This document shows positions 15,908 to 24,243 of a stretch of 64,000 nucleotides of DNA, piece by piece. This DNA comes from Catenibacterium sp900764725 (GTDB lineage: Bacteria > Bacillota_I > Bacilli_A > Erysipelotrichales > Coprobacillaceae). Both the position numbers and the translations under genes were made by a program. How positions within the stretch are numbered: the first letter of the stretch is position 1; each line of letters starts with the position of its first letter. The notes beneath the pieces were generated by a model. It searched no databases. It worked only from the letters and a program-made list of their open reading frames with translations, and was not told where the DNA came from. The stretch is from NCBI RefSeq assembly GCF_934754625.1, contig NZ_CAKVIU010000001.1; one strand, written 5' to 3'.

Positions 15908-17026
15908 ATGAAGAAATTAGGATTTGGTTTAATGCGTCTACCATTACTAGATCAAAATGATGCCGGCAGCATTGATATTGAAGAAACTAAAAGAATGGTG
16001 GATACATTTCTAGAAAAAGGATTTACTTATTTTGATACAGCCTGGATGTATTGTGCCTTTAAGAGTGAAGAAGCGACTAAGACAGCTTTAGTAGAAAGAC
16101 ATCCAAGAGATTCATTTACACTGGCTGATAAGCTTCATGCAGGCTTTATTGAGACAAAAGAAGATAGAGATAGAATCTTCAATGAACAGTTAAGAAAAAC
16201 AGGTGCTGGATACTTTGATTATTATCTCTTACATGATGTAGGAACAGATCATTATAAGAAATATACAGAACTAGACTGTTTCACATGGTTGAAAGATAAG
16301 AAAGAAAAAGGATTAGTGAAACATATTGGTTTCTCTTTCCATGATAATGCTGATTTATTAGAACGTGTCTTATCTGAACATCCAGAAGTAGAATTTGTAC
16401 AGCTTCAGTTGAATTATCTAGATTGGGATAGTGAAGGTGTACAGTCTCATAAATGTTATGAAACTGCAGTAAGACATCATGTTCCTGTATTTGTAATGGA
16501 ACCAGTCAAGGGTGGTACTCTCGCAAATGTACCTGATGAAGTAGAAGAGACATTCAAGTCTTATCATCCAGATATGTCTATTCCATCTTGGGCGATTCGT
16601 TTTGCGGCAAGTTTAGATAATGTTCAGGTGGTTTTATCTGGTATGAGTAATATGGAACAGCTATTAGATAATACAGGTTATATGGAAGACTTTAAGCCTT
16701 TAAATGATGAAGAACAGGCACTAATCAAGAAGGCTGTTGATATTATTAATAGTAGTATTGAAATTCCTTGTACTGGTTGTTCTTATTGTACAGAAGGTTG
16801 TCCAATGCATATTGCGATTCCTAAATACTTCTCACTCTATAATGCTGATAAACAGGAAGTAGCGACTAAATCATGGAGACCTCAGGGAGAATACTATACA
16901 CGTTTAACACATACATTTGGTAAAGCAAGTGAATGTATTGGATGTGGTCAGTGTGAAGCAGCATGTCCACAGCATCTTCCAATTATTGAGAACTTGCAGA
17001 AAGTCGCAGAATACTTTGAAAAATAA
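15908..17026 (+). CDS. Aldo/keto reductase with C-terminal 4Fe-4S ferredoxin domain
   Basis: Two in-frame ATGs occur; the second (15908) lies 7 nt from AGGAGG and is chosen, giving 372 aa. Residues 1-270 form an aldo/keto reductase barrel (GFGLMRLPLLD, FDTAWMY, HIGFSFHDN, VVLSGMSN). Residues 280-365 carry CTGCSYCTEGCP and CIGCGQCEAACP, two tetra-cysteine iron-sulphur motifs. Family members are cytosolic oxidoreductases common in anaerobes, with substrates mostly unknown. The MerR-type promoter suggests induction by aldehydes or other reactive compounds. A terminator follows. Confidence 0.88.
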   Translation: MKKLGFGLMRLPLLDQNDAGSIDIEETKRMVDTFLEKGFTYFDTAWMYCAFKSEEATKTALVERHPRDSFTLADKLHAGFIETKEDRDRIFNEQLRKTGAGYFDYYLLHDVGTDHYKKYTELDCFTWLKDKKEKGLVKHIGFSFHDNADLLERVLSEHPEVEFVQLQLNYLDWDSEGVQSHKCYETAVRHHVPVFVMEPVKGGTLANVPDEVEETFKSYHPDMSIPSWAIRFAASLDNVQVVLSGMSNMEQLLDNTGYMEDFKPLNDEEQALIKKAVDIINSSIEIPCTGCSYCTEGCPMHIAIPKYFSLYNADKQEVATKSWRPQGEYYTRLTHTFGKASECIGCGQCEAACPQHLPIIENLQKVAEYFEK

Positions 17027-17035
17027 CTTTTTCTT

Positions 17036-17072
17036 AAACATCATGGTAAAATAGTATCATGATGTTTTTTTA
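17036..17072 (+). terminator. Terminator after the aldo/keto reductase
   Basis: Perfect 10-bp stem AAACATCATG/CATGATGTTT with a 12-nt loop, followed by T residues. Confidence 0.88.
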
Positions 17073-17084
17073 TAGGAGGAATTT

Positions 17085-17870
17085 ATGAAAACACTCTATG
17101 TAACAGATCTAGATGGAACATTACTAGAACCAGATAAATCAATTAAACCAGATAATTTAAAACTAATAAATCAATTAATAGATGAAGATGTGAATATTAC
17201 CTATGCCACTGCACGTTCTCTTATTACTGCAAAACAGGTCATAGGTGATATTCACTTCAAACTTCCTATGATTGTACAGAATGGGACTTTTATACTCTCA
17301 CCTAATGGAGATGTTATTCTAGGAAACTATTTAGATGATTCTATATTGGATACTGTAAAGAATTATGATATTTCACCTATTGTATATTCTCAAAGAGGAA
17401 AGAATACTTACTTCTCTTATATTAAGGATAAGATGAGTGCAGGAGTAAAAGCTTTTGTGGATGATCATTTAGATGATCCTAGAAATCATCCTGTGAATAC
17501 TTATGAAGATCTCTATGAGGGGGATATATTCTATTTATTATTGATAGATGATTATGATAAATTAAAGCCTCTCCACGATTTATTTAAAGAAGACTATTAT
17601 GCTGTCTTTGATCAGGAAATGTATTCTCATGACTGGTGGTTAGAAGTGATGTCACCAGATGCTTCTAAAGCCAATGCTATCAAATACTTAAAACAGAAGC
17701 TGCAATGTGATGAAGTTGTTGTATTTGGGGATGGAAAGAATGATATAGAAATGTTTGAAGAAGCTGATTATAGCTGTGCTGTAGAGAATGCAAATGAAGA
17801 ACTCATTAAATGTGCTGATGAAGTTATTCATATAAGTGTGCCTCAGTATATAAAACAGAGAGAAAAATAA
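17085..17870 (+). CDS. Cof-type HAD-superfamily hydrolase
   Basis: The 261-aa protein starts YVTDLDGTLLEPD, the HAD motif I with its two catalytic aspartates. It has the type IIB cap in the middle and ends with VVVFGDGKNDIEMFEEAD, the motif IV of Cof phosphatases. Such enzymes dephosphorylate sugar phosphates, nucleotides or flavin/PLP precursors; the substrate cannot be read from the sequence. Transcribed alone behind GGAGG. Confidence 0.88.
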   Translation: MKTLYVTDLDGTLLEPDKSIKPDNLKLINQLIDEDVNITYATARSLITAKQVIGDIHFKLPMIVQNGTFILSPNGDVILGNYLDDSILDTVKNYDISPIVYSQRGKNTYFSYIKDKMSAGVKAFVDDHLDDPRNHPVNTYEDLYEGDIFYLLLIDDYDKLKPLHDLFKEDYYAVFDQEMYSHDWWLEVMSPDASKANAIKYLKQKLQCDEVVVFGDGKNDIEMFEEADYSCAVENANEELIKCADEVIHISVPQYIKQREK

Positions 17871-17918
17871 AATGTTTTTTGAAACTCATAATCAATAATA
17901 GAAAGGATGGTGCTAATT

Positions 17919-18128
17919 ATGGCAACAAAAAGCGTAAATGTAACGGCTCGTGTACAGCCTGAAATTAAGCAACAGGCGGAGGTAGTATTGGAAAAGATAG
18001 GATTACTTGTTTCAGGTATGACGGACGCAGAGTTTAATACATTGATGGAAAAAGGGTATCATCAGGCAAAGACAGAAGAAGGAATTTCTGTTTATGAAGC
18101 CTTTGAAAAAATTCGTGATGGTATTTAA
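17919..18128 (+). CDS. RelB/DinJ-type antitoxin with internal deletion
   Basis: Start taken at the ATG at 17919 after AAAGGATGG. The first 30 residues (ATKSVNVTARVQPEIKQQAE) match RelB/DinJ antitoxins, and the end (MTDAEFNTLMEKGYHQAKTE) matches the C-terminal toxin-wrapping part. Full-length relatives have about 90-95 residues; this one has 69 and lacks the segment that normally joins the ribbon-helix-helix to the C-terminal part (the stretch after LEKIG). Base composition is richer in G and C than its neighbours, suggesting acquisition by transfer. The toxin gene behind it is truncated, so the module is probably dead. Confidence 0.75.
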   Translation: MATKSVNVTARVQPEIKQQAEVVLEKIGLLVSGMTDAEFNTLMEKGYHQAKTEEGISVYEAFEKIRDGI

Positions 18129-18130
18129 GC

Positions 18131-18259
18131 ATGCGGTATGAAGTTGAGCTGACCTCACAAGCAATCGTGCAGTATATTTCTAAAGTACTGTTTGTACAGG
18201 AAACAGCACGCAAATGGGCAGACACTCTGCAAAGTGAAATCGGTACTTATGAAATTTAA
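18131..18259 (+). pseudogene. Truncated RelE/ParE-type toxin
   Basis: Two bases after the antitoxin stop an ATG opens a 42-codon frame starting RYEVELTSQAIVQYISK and including ETARKWADTLQSEI. This is the N-terminal half of a RelE/ParE-family toxin (normally about 95-105 aa). The remaining barrel with the active-site residues is missing, and the DNA turns AT-rich right after the stop. No recognisable toxin C-terminus follows. Confidence 0.78.
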
Positions 18260-18395
18260 TTTTTACTAGCCTGAGATTTGTGGGTTTTCTAAAAAATGTT
18301 TTTTTTAATTTTTTTCAAATCAAAAAAATGGCTTAGTTATCACAAAAAGTAAAGATACGTATTGTATTTTTCTAACTGTAAGCACCTTTGTAACA

Positions 18396-18424
18396 TTGAC
18401 TAATGTAAGCGTTTATGTTAATAT
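18396..18424 (+). promoter_or_regulatory. Promoter of the Fe-alcohol dehydrogenase with embedded cre-like site
   Basis: TTGACT, 17 nt, TAATAT. Inside the spacer, 18404-18417 reads TGTAAGCGTTTATG, matching the cre core TGWAARCGYTWN exactly and missing only the last two positions. Placement between -35 and -10 predicts repression by a CcpA-like protein. The region 18260-18395 has no gene. Confidence 0.65.
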
Positions 18425-18477
18425 TTTCACTAGATGAAAAGGAACTCATCAAAGGTATTGTATAGGAGGAATATAAT

Positions 18478-19692
18478 ATGAGATTTACATTACCAAGAGA
18501 TTTATATCATGGCAAAGGTGCCTTAGAAAACCTTAAGAACTTAGAAGGTAAGAAAGCTATTATCTGCGTAGGTGGCGGAAGTATGAAGAGAAATGGCTTC
18601 CTAGACAGAGCTGTTAAATATCTTGAAGAAGCTGGTATGGAAGTTAAATTATATGAAGGTATCGAACCAGATCCATCAGTAACTACAGTTATGAAAGGTG
18701 CTGCAGTTATGGAAGAATTCCAGCCTGACTGGATTGTAGCTATGGGTGGAGGTTCACCTATCGATGCTGCAAAAGCTATGTGGATTAAGTATGAATATCC
18801 AGAAATCACATTCGAAGAAATGTGTAAAGTATTCGGTATTCCAAAGTTAAGAAAGAAAGCTCATTTCTGTGCTATCCCATCTACAAGTGGTACTGCAACT
18901 GAAGTAACAGCTTTCTCAATCATTACTGATTATGATAAGGGTATTAAATATCCAATCGCTGACTTTGAAATCACTCCAGATGTTGCTATCGTAGATCCTG
19001 ACTTAGCTGAAACTATGCCAGTTAAATTAGTGGCTCATACAGGTATGGATGCTATGACTCATGCTATTGAAGCATATGTATCTACTGCAAACTGTAACTA
19101 CACTGATCCACTTGCTATTCATGCAATTGAAATGATCCAGGCTAACTTAGTTAAATCATATAATGGTGATATGAGCTGCAGAGATGATATGCATGATGCA
19201 CAGTGCTTAGCAGGTATGTCATTCTCTAACGCATTATTAGGTATCGTACATTCTATGGCTCATAAGACTGGTGCTGCTTTCGTAGACCAGGGTGGACATA
19301 TTATCCATGGTGCAGCTAATGCTATGTACTTACCAAAGGTTATTGCTTATAACGCTAAAGATGAAACAGCTAAGAAACGTTATGGTGTCATTGCTGATTA
19401 CATGCACTTAGGTGGAGAAAATGATGATGAAAAGGTTGCATTATTAATTAAATACTTAAGAGGTATGAATGATGCATTAAATATCCCACATAGTATCAAC
19501 CATTATGGTGCTGATGGTTTACCAGCAGAAGTTGGATTTGTACCTGAAGAAGTATTCTTAGAAAGATTACCTGAAATCGCTAAGAACGCTATTGCTGATG
19601 CATGTACAGGTTCTAACCCACGTATTCCAACTCAGGAAGAAATGGAAAACTTATTAAAGGCTTGCTACTACGATACAGAAGTTGATTTCTAA
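18478..19692 (+). CDS. Iron-containing alcohol dehydrogenase (group III)
   Basis: The 404-aa protein has the NAD(P)-binding GGGSP motif in VAMGGGSPIDAAKAMW, the STSGTATEVTAFS stretch, and metal ligands in HTGMDAMTHAIEAY, GIVHSMAHKTGA and IIHGAANAMYLP (one Asp, three His). It matches butanol- or 1,3-propanediol-type NAD(P)H dehydrogenases that reduce aldehydes during fermentation. The start has AGGAGG. Its stop overlaps the Nudix start as TAATG, so the two are translated together. The cre-like site in its promoter links it to sugar status. Confidence 0.92.
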   Translation: MRFTLPRDLYHGKGALENLKNLEGKKAIICVGGGSMKRNGFLDRAVKYLEEAGMEVKLYEGIEPDPSVTTVMKGAAVMEEFQPDWIVAMGGGSPIDAAKAMWIKYEYPEITFEEMCKVFGIPKLRKKAHFCAIPSTSGTATEVTAFSIITDYDKGIKYPIADFEITPDVAIVDPDLAETMPVKLVAHTGMDAMTHAIEAYVSTANCNYTDPLAIHAIEMIQANLVKSYNGDMSCRDDMHDAQCLAGMSFSNALLGIVHSMAHKTGAAFVDQGGHIIHGAANAMYLPKVIAYNAKDETAKKRYGVIADYMHLGGENDDEKVALLIKYLRGMNDALNIPHSINHYGADGLPAEVGFVPEEVFLERLPEIAKNAIADACTGSNPRIPTQEEMENLLKACYYDTEVDF

Positions 19693-20201
19693 TGTGTAGA
19701 GATAAGAACGGTCTAACTGAAGAAGAATTTTTAAAAAGCTATAATCCTGATAAATATCCTAAACCTTCACTGACAGCTGATATTTGTATCTTTGCTCATT
19801 CTGATGTGACAGAGATTCTATTGGTTAAACGTGGTGGACATCCTTATATAGGTAAATGGGCACTACCTGGTGGCTTCGCTAATAAGAATGAACCGATTGA
19901 AAAGACGGCTTCAAGAGAACTTAAAGAAGAAACGGGTATAGAAGGTGTGTCCATGAAGCTTGTAGGTGTTTATAGTCAGCCTGGAAGAGATCCTCGTGGA
20001 TGGGTTGTATCTACTGCATTTTATGCAGATGTAGATAAGAATCTTATACATCCAGAAGCTGGTGATGATGCCAAAGAAGCAAAATGGTTCACTATTGTCG
20101 ATGAAACACATCTAAGATGTGGTGATATCAATATAGGTATGAATGATCTTGCCTTTGATCATGCTGATATTATTCATGATGCTATAGATAAGGGTCTGTA
20201 G
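19692..20201 (+). CDS. Nudix hydrolase
   Basis: The 169-aa protein contains a complete Nudix box, GGFANKNEPIEKTASRELKE followed by ETGIEG (pattern GX5EX7REUXEEXGU), at about residues 55-80. LPGG-type residues precede it (KWALPGG). The family cleaves nucleoside diphosphates linked to another group; ADP-ribose or an NAD-related substrate is plausible beside an NAD(P)-dependent dehydrogenase, but the exact one cannot be inferred. Overlaps the dehydrogenase stop by 1 nt. Confidence 0.9.
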   Translation: MCRDKNGLTEEEFLKSYNPDKYPKPSLTADICIFAHSDVTEILLVKRGGHPYIGKWALPGGFANKNEPIEKTASRELKEETGIEGVSMKLVGVYSQPGRDPRGWVVSTAFYADVDKNLIHPEAGDDAKEAKWFTIVDETHLRCGDINIGMNDLAFDHADIIHDAIDKGL

Positions 20202-20220
20202 AAATACAGATCCTTTTTTT
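20190..20220 (+). terminator. Terminator after the Nudix gene
   Basis: AGGGTCTGTA/TACAGATCCT stem (one G-T pair) with GAAA loop, followed by seven T residues; overlaps the stop codon. Confidence 0.88.
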
Positions 20221-20304
20221 ATGCTCTGATATAGTTTAAAACTATGGTACCCTATTTCATAAAACTATAATCCTACTAAAATAGTAGATTTTACTTATTT
20301 TGTG

Positions 20305-20333
20305 TTGACGTGCTTTTTATGTGGTGCTAAGAT
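20305..20333 (+). promoter_or_regulatory. Promoter of the methionine-importer leader
   Basis: TTGACG, 17 nt, TAAGAT, just upstream of the T-box leader. Confidence 0.75.
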
Positions 20334-20344
20334 GAAACCACATC

Positions 20345-20605
20345 AAGAAAAGACAGTGAAAAGAAGAGTACTGTAATGAAACTTATACAGAGAGTTCCGT
20401 GAGCTGAGAAGGGACAAAGGGAAGTTATAGGAAGATGGTCTTGGAGTTGCATGGCTGAAATGTAAGTCATGACGGGAGCGCCCGTTACAGCGATAGAGTA
20501 TGCATGTACTCGAAGAGGTTATTAAGGTGACTTAATAATGAATTTAGGTGGTAACACGAAACATTACGTTCTCGTCCTATTATATGGATGAGAACGTTTT
20601 TTATT
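20345..20605 (+). promoter_or_regulatory. T-box leader controlling metNIQ
   Basis: The leader contains AAGAAGAGTA and AGAGAG stem I elements, then the T-box sequence AGGTGGTAACACGA (20545-20559, acceptor-binding TGGT at 20549). A terminator follows with 12-nt arms ACGTTCTCGTCC/GGATGAGAACGT (20566-20597) and T residues. Uncharged tRNA bound to stem I and the TGGT bulge would favour the antiterminator. Several ATG triplets (20435, 20452, 20460) could be the specifier; I infer tRNA-Met from the downstream genes. The leader is not an S-box, as the CTTATCAAGAGAGG core is absent. Confidence 0.85.
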
Positions 20606-20624
20606 TAAGGGAAGGAGTGAAAAC

Positions 20625-21662
20625 ATGATCCACTTAGAACATGTTACAAAAACTTTTAAGACTAAAGATGGCGATGTCCATGCTGTCAAGGATGTCAGTC
20701 TGAATATTGAAGAAGGTGAAATCTACGGTATTATTGGTTTCTCAGGGGCTGGTAAATCTACATTAGTAAGATGTATCAACCTATTAGAAAAACCTGATAG
20801 TGGTGCTGTTGTATTTGGGGATAAAGATTTATTAAAACTATCCGATGCAGATTTAAGAAAAGAAAGAGAAAAGATTGGAATGATCTTCCAGCACTTTAAT
20901 CTTTACAACAGTCGTACTATTTATGACAATATCGCTTTTCCATTAAAACATCTAGGCTGGAGTAAGGATAAGATTCAAAAGAGAGTCTTAGAATTACTCG
21001 AACTTATCGATTTGGTAGAAAGAAAAGATTCTTATCCAAGTCAGTTATCTGGAGGACAGAAACAAAGAGTTGCAATCGCAAGAGCTCTTGCCAACAATCC
21101 TAAAGTACTTCTGTGTGATGAAGCCACAAGTGCTTTAGACCCTCAGACAACACAAAGTATTCTTCAGCTTATTAAGAAAGTTAATAAAGAACTTGGTTTA
21201 ACAGTTATTCTGATTACTCATGAAATGGCTGTTGTCAAGGAAGTATGTGATAAGGTGGCAGTAATGGAAGATGGCCGTGTAGTAGAACAGGGTAACATCG
21301 TTGATATCTTCTCTAATCCACAGCATCAGATTACTAAGAACTTTATCGCTACTACAAATAATCTTAATAAGATTGATGAATTGATCAAAGACAATCATCG
21401 TATTACACAGTTAAATGAAAACCAACAGATGGTCAAATTACAGTATCAGAGTTCTAATACAGATGTCGCATTAATCTCAGTATTATCAAGAGATTACGGT
21501 GTTGATTGTTCTATTATCTTTGGAAATGTAGAAATTATCCAGGGACAGCCAATTGGTACACTCATTACAATCTTTACTGGCGAAGATGCAGATATCAAGA
21601 AAGCATTAGAATTCACAAAACAACAGGGAGTTAAAGTGGAGGTGATTAAACGTGGTAACTAA
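20625..21662 (+). CDS. metN: Methionine ABC importer ATP-binding protein MetN
   Basis: The 345-aa protein has Walker A (GFSGAGKST), signature (QLSGGQKQRVAIARAL), Walker B (VLLCDEATSALDP) and the His switch (ILITHEMAVV). A C-terminal NIL ligand-sensing domain (about residues 265-343) is typical of MetN. It energises uptake of methionine and methionine derivatives. The T-box terminator ends 20 nt upstream. The metI GTG start overlaps its last codons. Confidence 0.95.
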   Translation: MIHLEHVTKTFKTKDGDVHAVKDVSLNIEEGEIYGIIGFSGAGKSTLVRCINLLEKPDSGAVVFGDKDLLKLSDADLRKEREKIGMIFQHFNLYNSRTIYDNIAFPLKHLGWSKDKIQKRVLELLELIDLVERKDSYPSQLSGGQKQRVAIARALANNPKVLLCDEATSALDPQTTQSILQLIKKVNKELGLTVILITHEMAVVKEVCDKVAVMEDGRVVEQGNIVDIFSNPQHQITKNFIATTNNLNKIDELIKDNHRITQLNENQQMVKLQYQSSNTDVALISVLSRDYGVDCSIIFGNVEIIQGQPIGTLITIFTGEDADIKKALEFTKQQGVKVEVIKRGN

Positions 21663-22323
21663 GTTATTTCCAAACGTTATAGAGTTTGCATCAGATTTCC
21701 CACAGGCTATTATTGATACATTATTGATGTTAGTAATCAGTGGTTTAATCTCAGTGGTTATTGGAATCTTCTTAGCAGTTATTGTAGTAGTCACTAGAAA
21801 AGATGGGTTAAAAGAAAATCAACCTGTTTTCTGGATCCTAGATAAGATTATTAACTTATTTAGATCTATTCCATTTATTATCTTAATTCCTACTGTAGCT
21901 GTACTCTCACGTGCTCTATTTGGTACTACAATTGGTATTGAAGGCGCACTTGTTCCTTTAGTTATAGGAACAGCACCATTTGTCGCAAGACAGATGGAAT
22001 CAGCTATTATGGAAATTGATCCAGGTATCATTGAAGCAAGTATTGCGATGGGACTTAGTACAAAAGAAATCATCTTTGATGTTTATCTAAGAGAAAATAT
22101 TCCAGGGATGATTAGAGGTCTTACAATTTCATTTATTGCGTTAGTTGGACAGATTGCGATTGTTGGTTCTGTTGGCGCAGGCGGACTTGGTGATATGGCG
22201 ATCAGATATGGTCTACAAAGATCAATGGGAGATATCACATTCGTCGTTATTATCTTAATTCTTATTTTAATTTCAATTGTTCAGGCAATTGGTGACAAAC
22301 TAGTAGAAAAAACAACACATTAA
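21652..22323 (+). CDS. metI: Methionine ABC importer permease MetI
   Basis: The 223-aa protein has about five hydrophobic helices and the permease EAA loop (EASIAMGLSTKEIIFDVYLRE) followed by GQIAIVGSVGAGGLGDMAI. It starts with GTG inside the end of metN, behind GGAGGTG, so translation is coupled. Two copies form the channel with MetN and MetQ. Confidence 0.95.
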   Translation: MVTKLFPNVIEFASDFPQAIIDTLLMLVISGLISVVIGIFLAVIVVVTRKDGLKENQPVFWILDKIINLFRSIPFIILIPTVAVLSRALFGTTIGIEGALVPLVIGTAPFVARQMESAIMEIDPGIIEASIAMGLSTKEIIFDVYLRENIPGMIRGLTISFIALVGQIAIVGSVGAGGLGDMAIRYGLQRSMGDITFVVIILILILISIVQAIGDKLVEKTTH

Positions 22324-22346
22324 TTAATATATTGGAGGAAATGATT

Positions 22347-23168
22347 ATGAACAAAAACATTTTAAAGGTATTTACAGCAGGTCTTTTAGCTTTCTCATTA
22401 GCAGGATGTGGAAGTAAGTCAGATTCTAAAACTATTACAGTAGGGGCTACAACTTCACCTCATGCTATTATCTTAAAGCATATCCAGCCAGAATTTGAAA
22501 AAGCAGGATATACATTAAAGATTAAGGAATTCTCAGACTATCCTAATATCAATCCATCTACTTCAGATGGTTCATTAGATGCAAACTATTTCCAGCATCA
22601 GCCATACTTAACTTCTTACAACAAAGATAAAGGTTATAAGAAGGGTGATGATGGATATTTAGTATCAGTTGGTGCTATCCACTTTGAACCTCTAGGATTA
22701 TATTCAGCTAAATATAAAGCAGTATCTGATATCAAAGATGGTTCAACTATCGCAATTCCTAATGATGCAACTAATGAAGCAAGAGCTTTATTATTACTTG
22801 CAGACAATGGTGTTATTACATTAAATAAGGATGCTGGTGTTAATGCAACTAAGAAGGATATCACTTCTTACAATAAGAAAGTAGAAATCGTAGAAGTAGA
22901 TGGCGCTCAGGTTGCTTCTAAATTACCTGATGTAGACTTCGGTATCATCAATGGTAACTATGCATTAGATGCAAAAGTAACTGATAAAGTCATCACTACA
23001 GAAGATGCAAGTTCTGAAGCTGCAAAGACTTACGAAAACATTGTTGCAGTTAAAGAATCAAATAAAGACAACAAAGCAGTTAAGAAGTTAGTTGAAATCT
23101 TAAAGAGTGAAAAGACTAAGAAATGGATTGAAAAGAAATTCGGAGTATCTGTAAAACCTGCAGAATAG
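22347..23168 (+). CDS. metQ: Methionine-binding lipoprotein MetQ (NlpA family)
   Basis: Start taken at the ATG at 22347, 8 nt from GGAGG; other in-frame starts lie within the ribosome-binding site. The 273-aa protein has a signal peptide and lipobox LAGC with the lipidated Cys21. The NlpA domain shows TVGATTSPHAIILKHIQPEF, DANYFQHQPYL and AIPNDATNEARALLLL. It captures methionine outside the membrane and delivers it to MetI. Last gene of the T-box operon. Confidence 0.95.
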   Translation: MNKNILKVFTAGLLAFSLAGCGSKSDSKTITVGATTSPHAIILKHIQPEFEKAGYTLKIKEFSDYPNINPSTSDGSLDANYFQHQPYLTSYNKDKGYKKGDDGYLVSVGAIHFEPLGLYSAKYKAVSDIKDGSTIAIPNDATNEARALLLLADNGVITLNKDAGVNATKKDITSYNKKVEIVEVDGAQVASKLPDVDFGIINGNYALDAKVTDKVITTEDASSEAAKTYENIVAVKESNKDNKAVKKLVEILKSEKTKKWIEKKFGVSVKPAE

Positions 23169-23175
23169 TGAATTG

Positions 23176-23200
23176 AAGCGGTCATTCGACCGCTTTTTAT
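23176..23200 (+). terminator. Terminator after metQ
   Basis: AGCGGTC/GACCGCT 7-bp GC-rich stem, ATTC loop, five T residues. Confidence 0.9.
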
Positions 23201-23251
23201 TTATCTAGAAGAGTATTTCTTATATAATAGTTCTGTAAGGAGGTCAATTTT

Positions 23252-23779
23252 ATGGAATTTGATCAATTATTAGAAGAAAGATATTCTGTTAGAAAGTTTT
23301 CTAGTCAGAAAGTAGAAAAAGAAAAAATAGATAAAATATTAGAAGCTGCAAGAATAGCACCTACAGCTGTAAATTATCAGCCACAAAGAATACTTGTAGT
23401 AGAAGATCCAGATAATCTTGCAAAACTAAAGGAATGTACTAGATATCATTTCCATGCACCTCTCGCAATGATTTTATGTTATGACAAGACTGTATCATGG
23501 AAGGATATGCATAATAGAGAATGTGGGGAAGTAGATGTATCTATTGTGGCTACATATATGATGCTTAAACTCTTTGATTTAGGATTAGGTTCTACTTATG
23601 TAGGTTCTTTTGATTATAAGGAGTTAATCAAACAGTTTAATATTCCTGAAAATTATGTACCAGTCATGATCTTACCTATTGGTTATCCTAGAGAAGATTG
23701 TGTACCAGGACCTATGCATGATAAGAGAAAATCAATAGATGCGATTGTATCTTATGAAGAATATACACAGGGGGAGTAA
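23252..23779 (+). CDS. Nitroreductase-family flavoprotein
   Basis: The 175-aa protein opens with the FMN-binding RYSVRKFSSQKVEKEKIDKI and has AARIAPTAVNYQPQR and LGSTYVGSFD, the pattern of small nitroreductase/NADH-oxidase homodimers. Such enzymes reduce nitro compounds, quinones or flavins in the cytosol; the physiological substrate is unknown. First gene of a tight trio: 2 nt to the fRMsr gene, which overlaps kptA. A TATAAT at 23223 may be its -10. Confidence 0.88.
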   Translation: MEFDQLLEERYSVRKFSSQKVEKEKIDKILEAARIAPTAVNYQPQRILVVEDPDNLAKLKECTRYHFHAPLAMILCYDKTVSWKDMHNRECGEVDVSIVATYMMLKLFDLGLGSTYVGSFDYKELIKQFNIPENYVPVMILPIGYPREDCVPGPMHDKRKSIDAIVSYEEYTQGE

Positions 23780-23781
23780 TA

Positions 23782-24243
23782 ATGGAGCTATTAGTAAAAC
23801 AATTAGAAGCGCTTATTTCGCCAAATGAATGGTTTGTGACTAACTTTTCTAATGCGAGTGCTTTATTAATGGATGTGATTGATGATTTAAGCTGGGTAGG
23901 TTTCTATATGATGAGAGCAGGGGAACTTGTCTTAGGACCTTTCCAGGGTAAAGTCGCATGTACACATATTAAGGTAGGTAAGGGTGCTTGTGGTGTATGT
24001 GTACAAGGAGACCAGACAATTTTGATTGAAGATGTGTCTACATTCCCAGGTTATATTGCCTGTGATGCAGAAGCTAAATCAGAAATTGTAGTTCCTTTAC
24101 ATGATGAAGAAGGTAAAGTAATTGCGGTATTGGATGTAGATTCTAATAGTTTAGGTCGTTTTGGTGATCAGGAACAAGAATTATTTGAAGCATTAGGTAA
24201 GGTGTTAGAGAAATCATTATGGAGCGAAAAAGCAGACGTTTAA
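23782..24243 (+). CDS. msrC: Free methionine-(R)-sulfoxide reductase (GAF domain)
   Basis: The 153-aa single GAF domain contains the three cysteines of fRMsr at C60 (GKVACTHIKVG), C70 (GACGVC) and C94 (PGYIACDAEAKSEIVVPL). Their spacing is the same as Cys84/94/118 of the E. coli enzyme. It reduces free Met-R-sulfoxide to methionine in the cytosol. It lies 0.6 kb behind a methionine importer, so uptake and repair of methionine are physically close. An additional Cys73 is present. The last 25 bases overlap kptA. Confidence 0.92.
   Translation: MELLVKQLEALISPNEWFVTNFSNASALLMDVIDDLSWVGFYMMRAGELVLGPFQGKVACTHIKVGKGACGVCVQGDQTILIEDVSTFPGYIACDAEAKSEIVVPLHDEEGKVIAVLDVDSNSLGRFGDQEQELFEALGKVLEKSLWSEKADV

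Noticed and set aside
18131..18259. A functional toxin-antitoxin system
   Set aside because: The toxin lacks its C-terminal half and the antitoxin lacks its central part.
20345..20605. SAM (S-box) riboswitch before the methionine importer
   Set aside because: The S-box core is absent and a T-box sequence with acceptor-binding TGGT and matching terminator is present.
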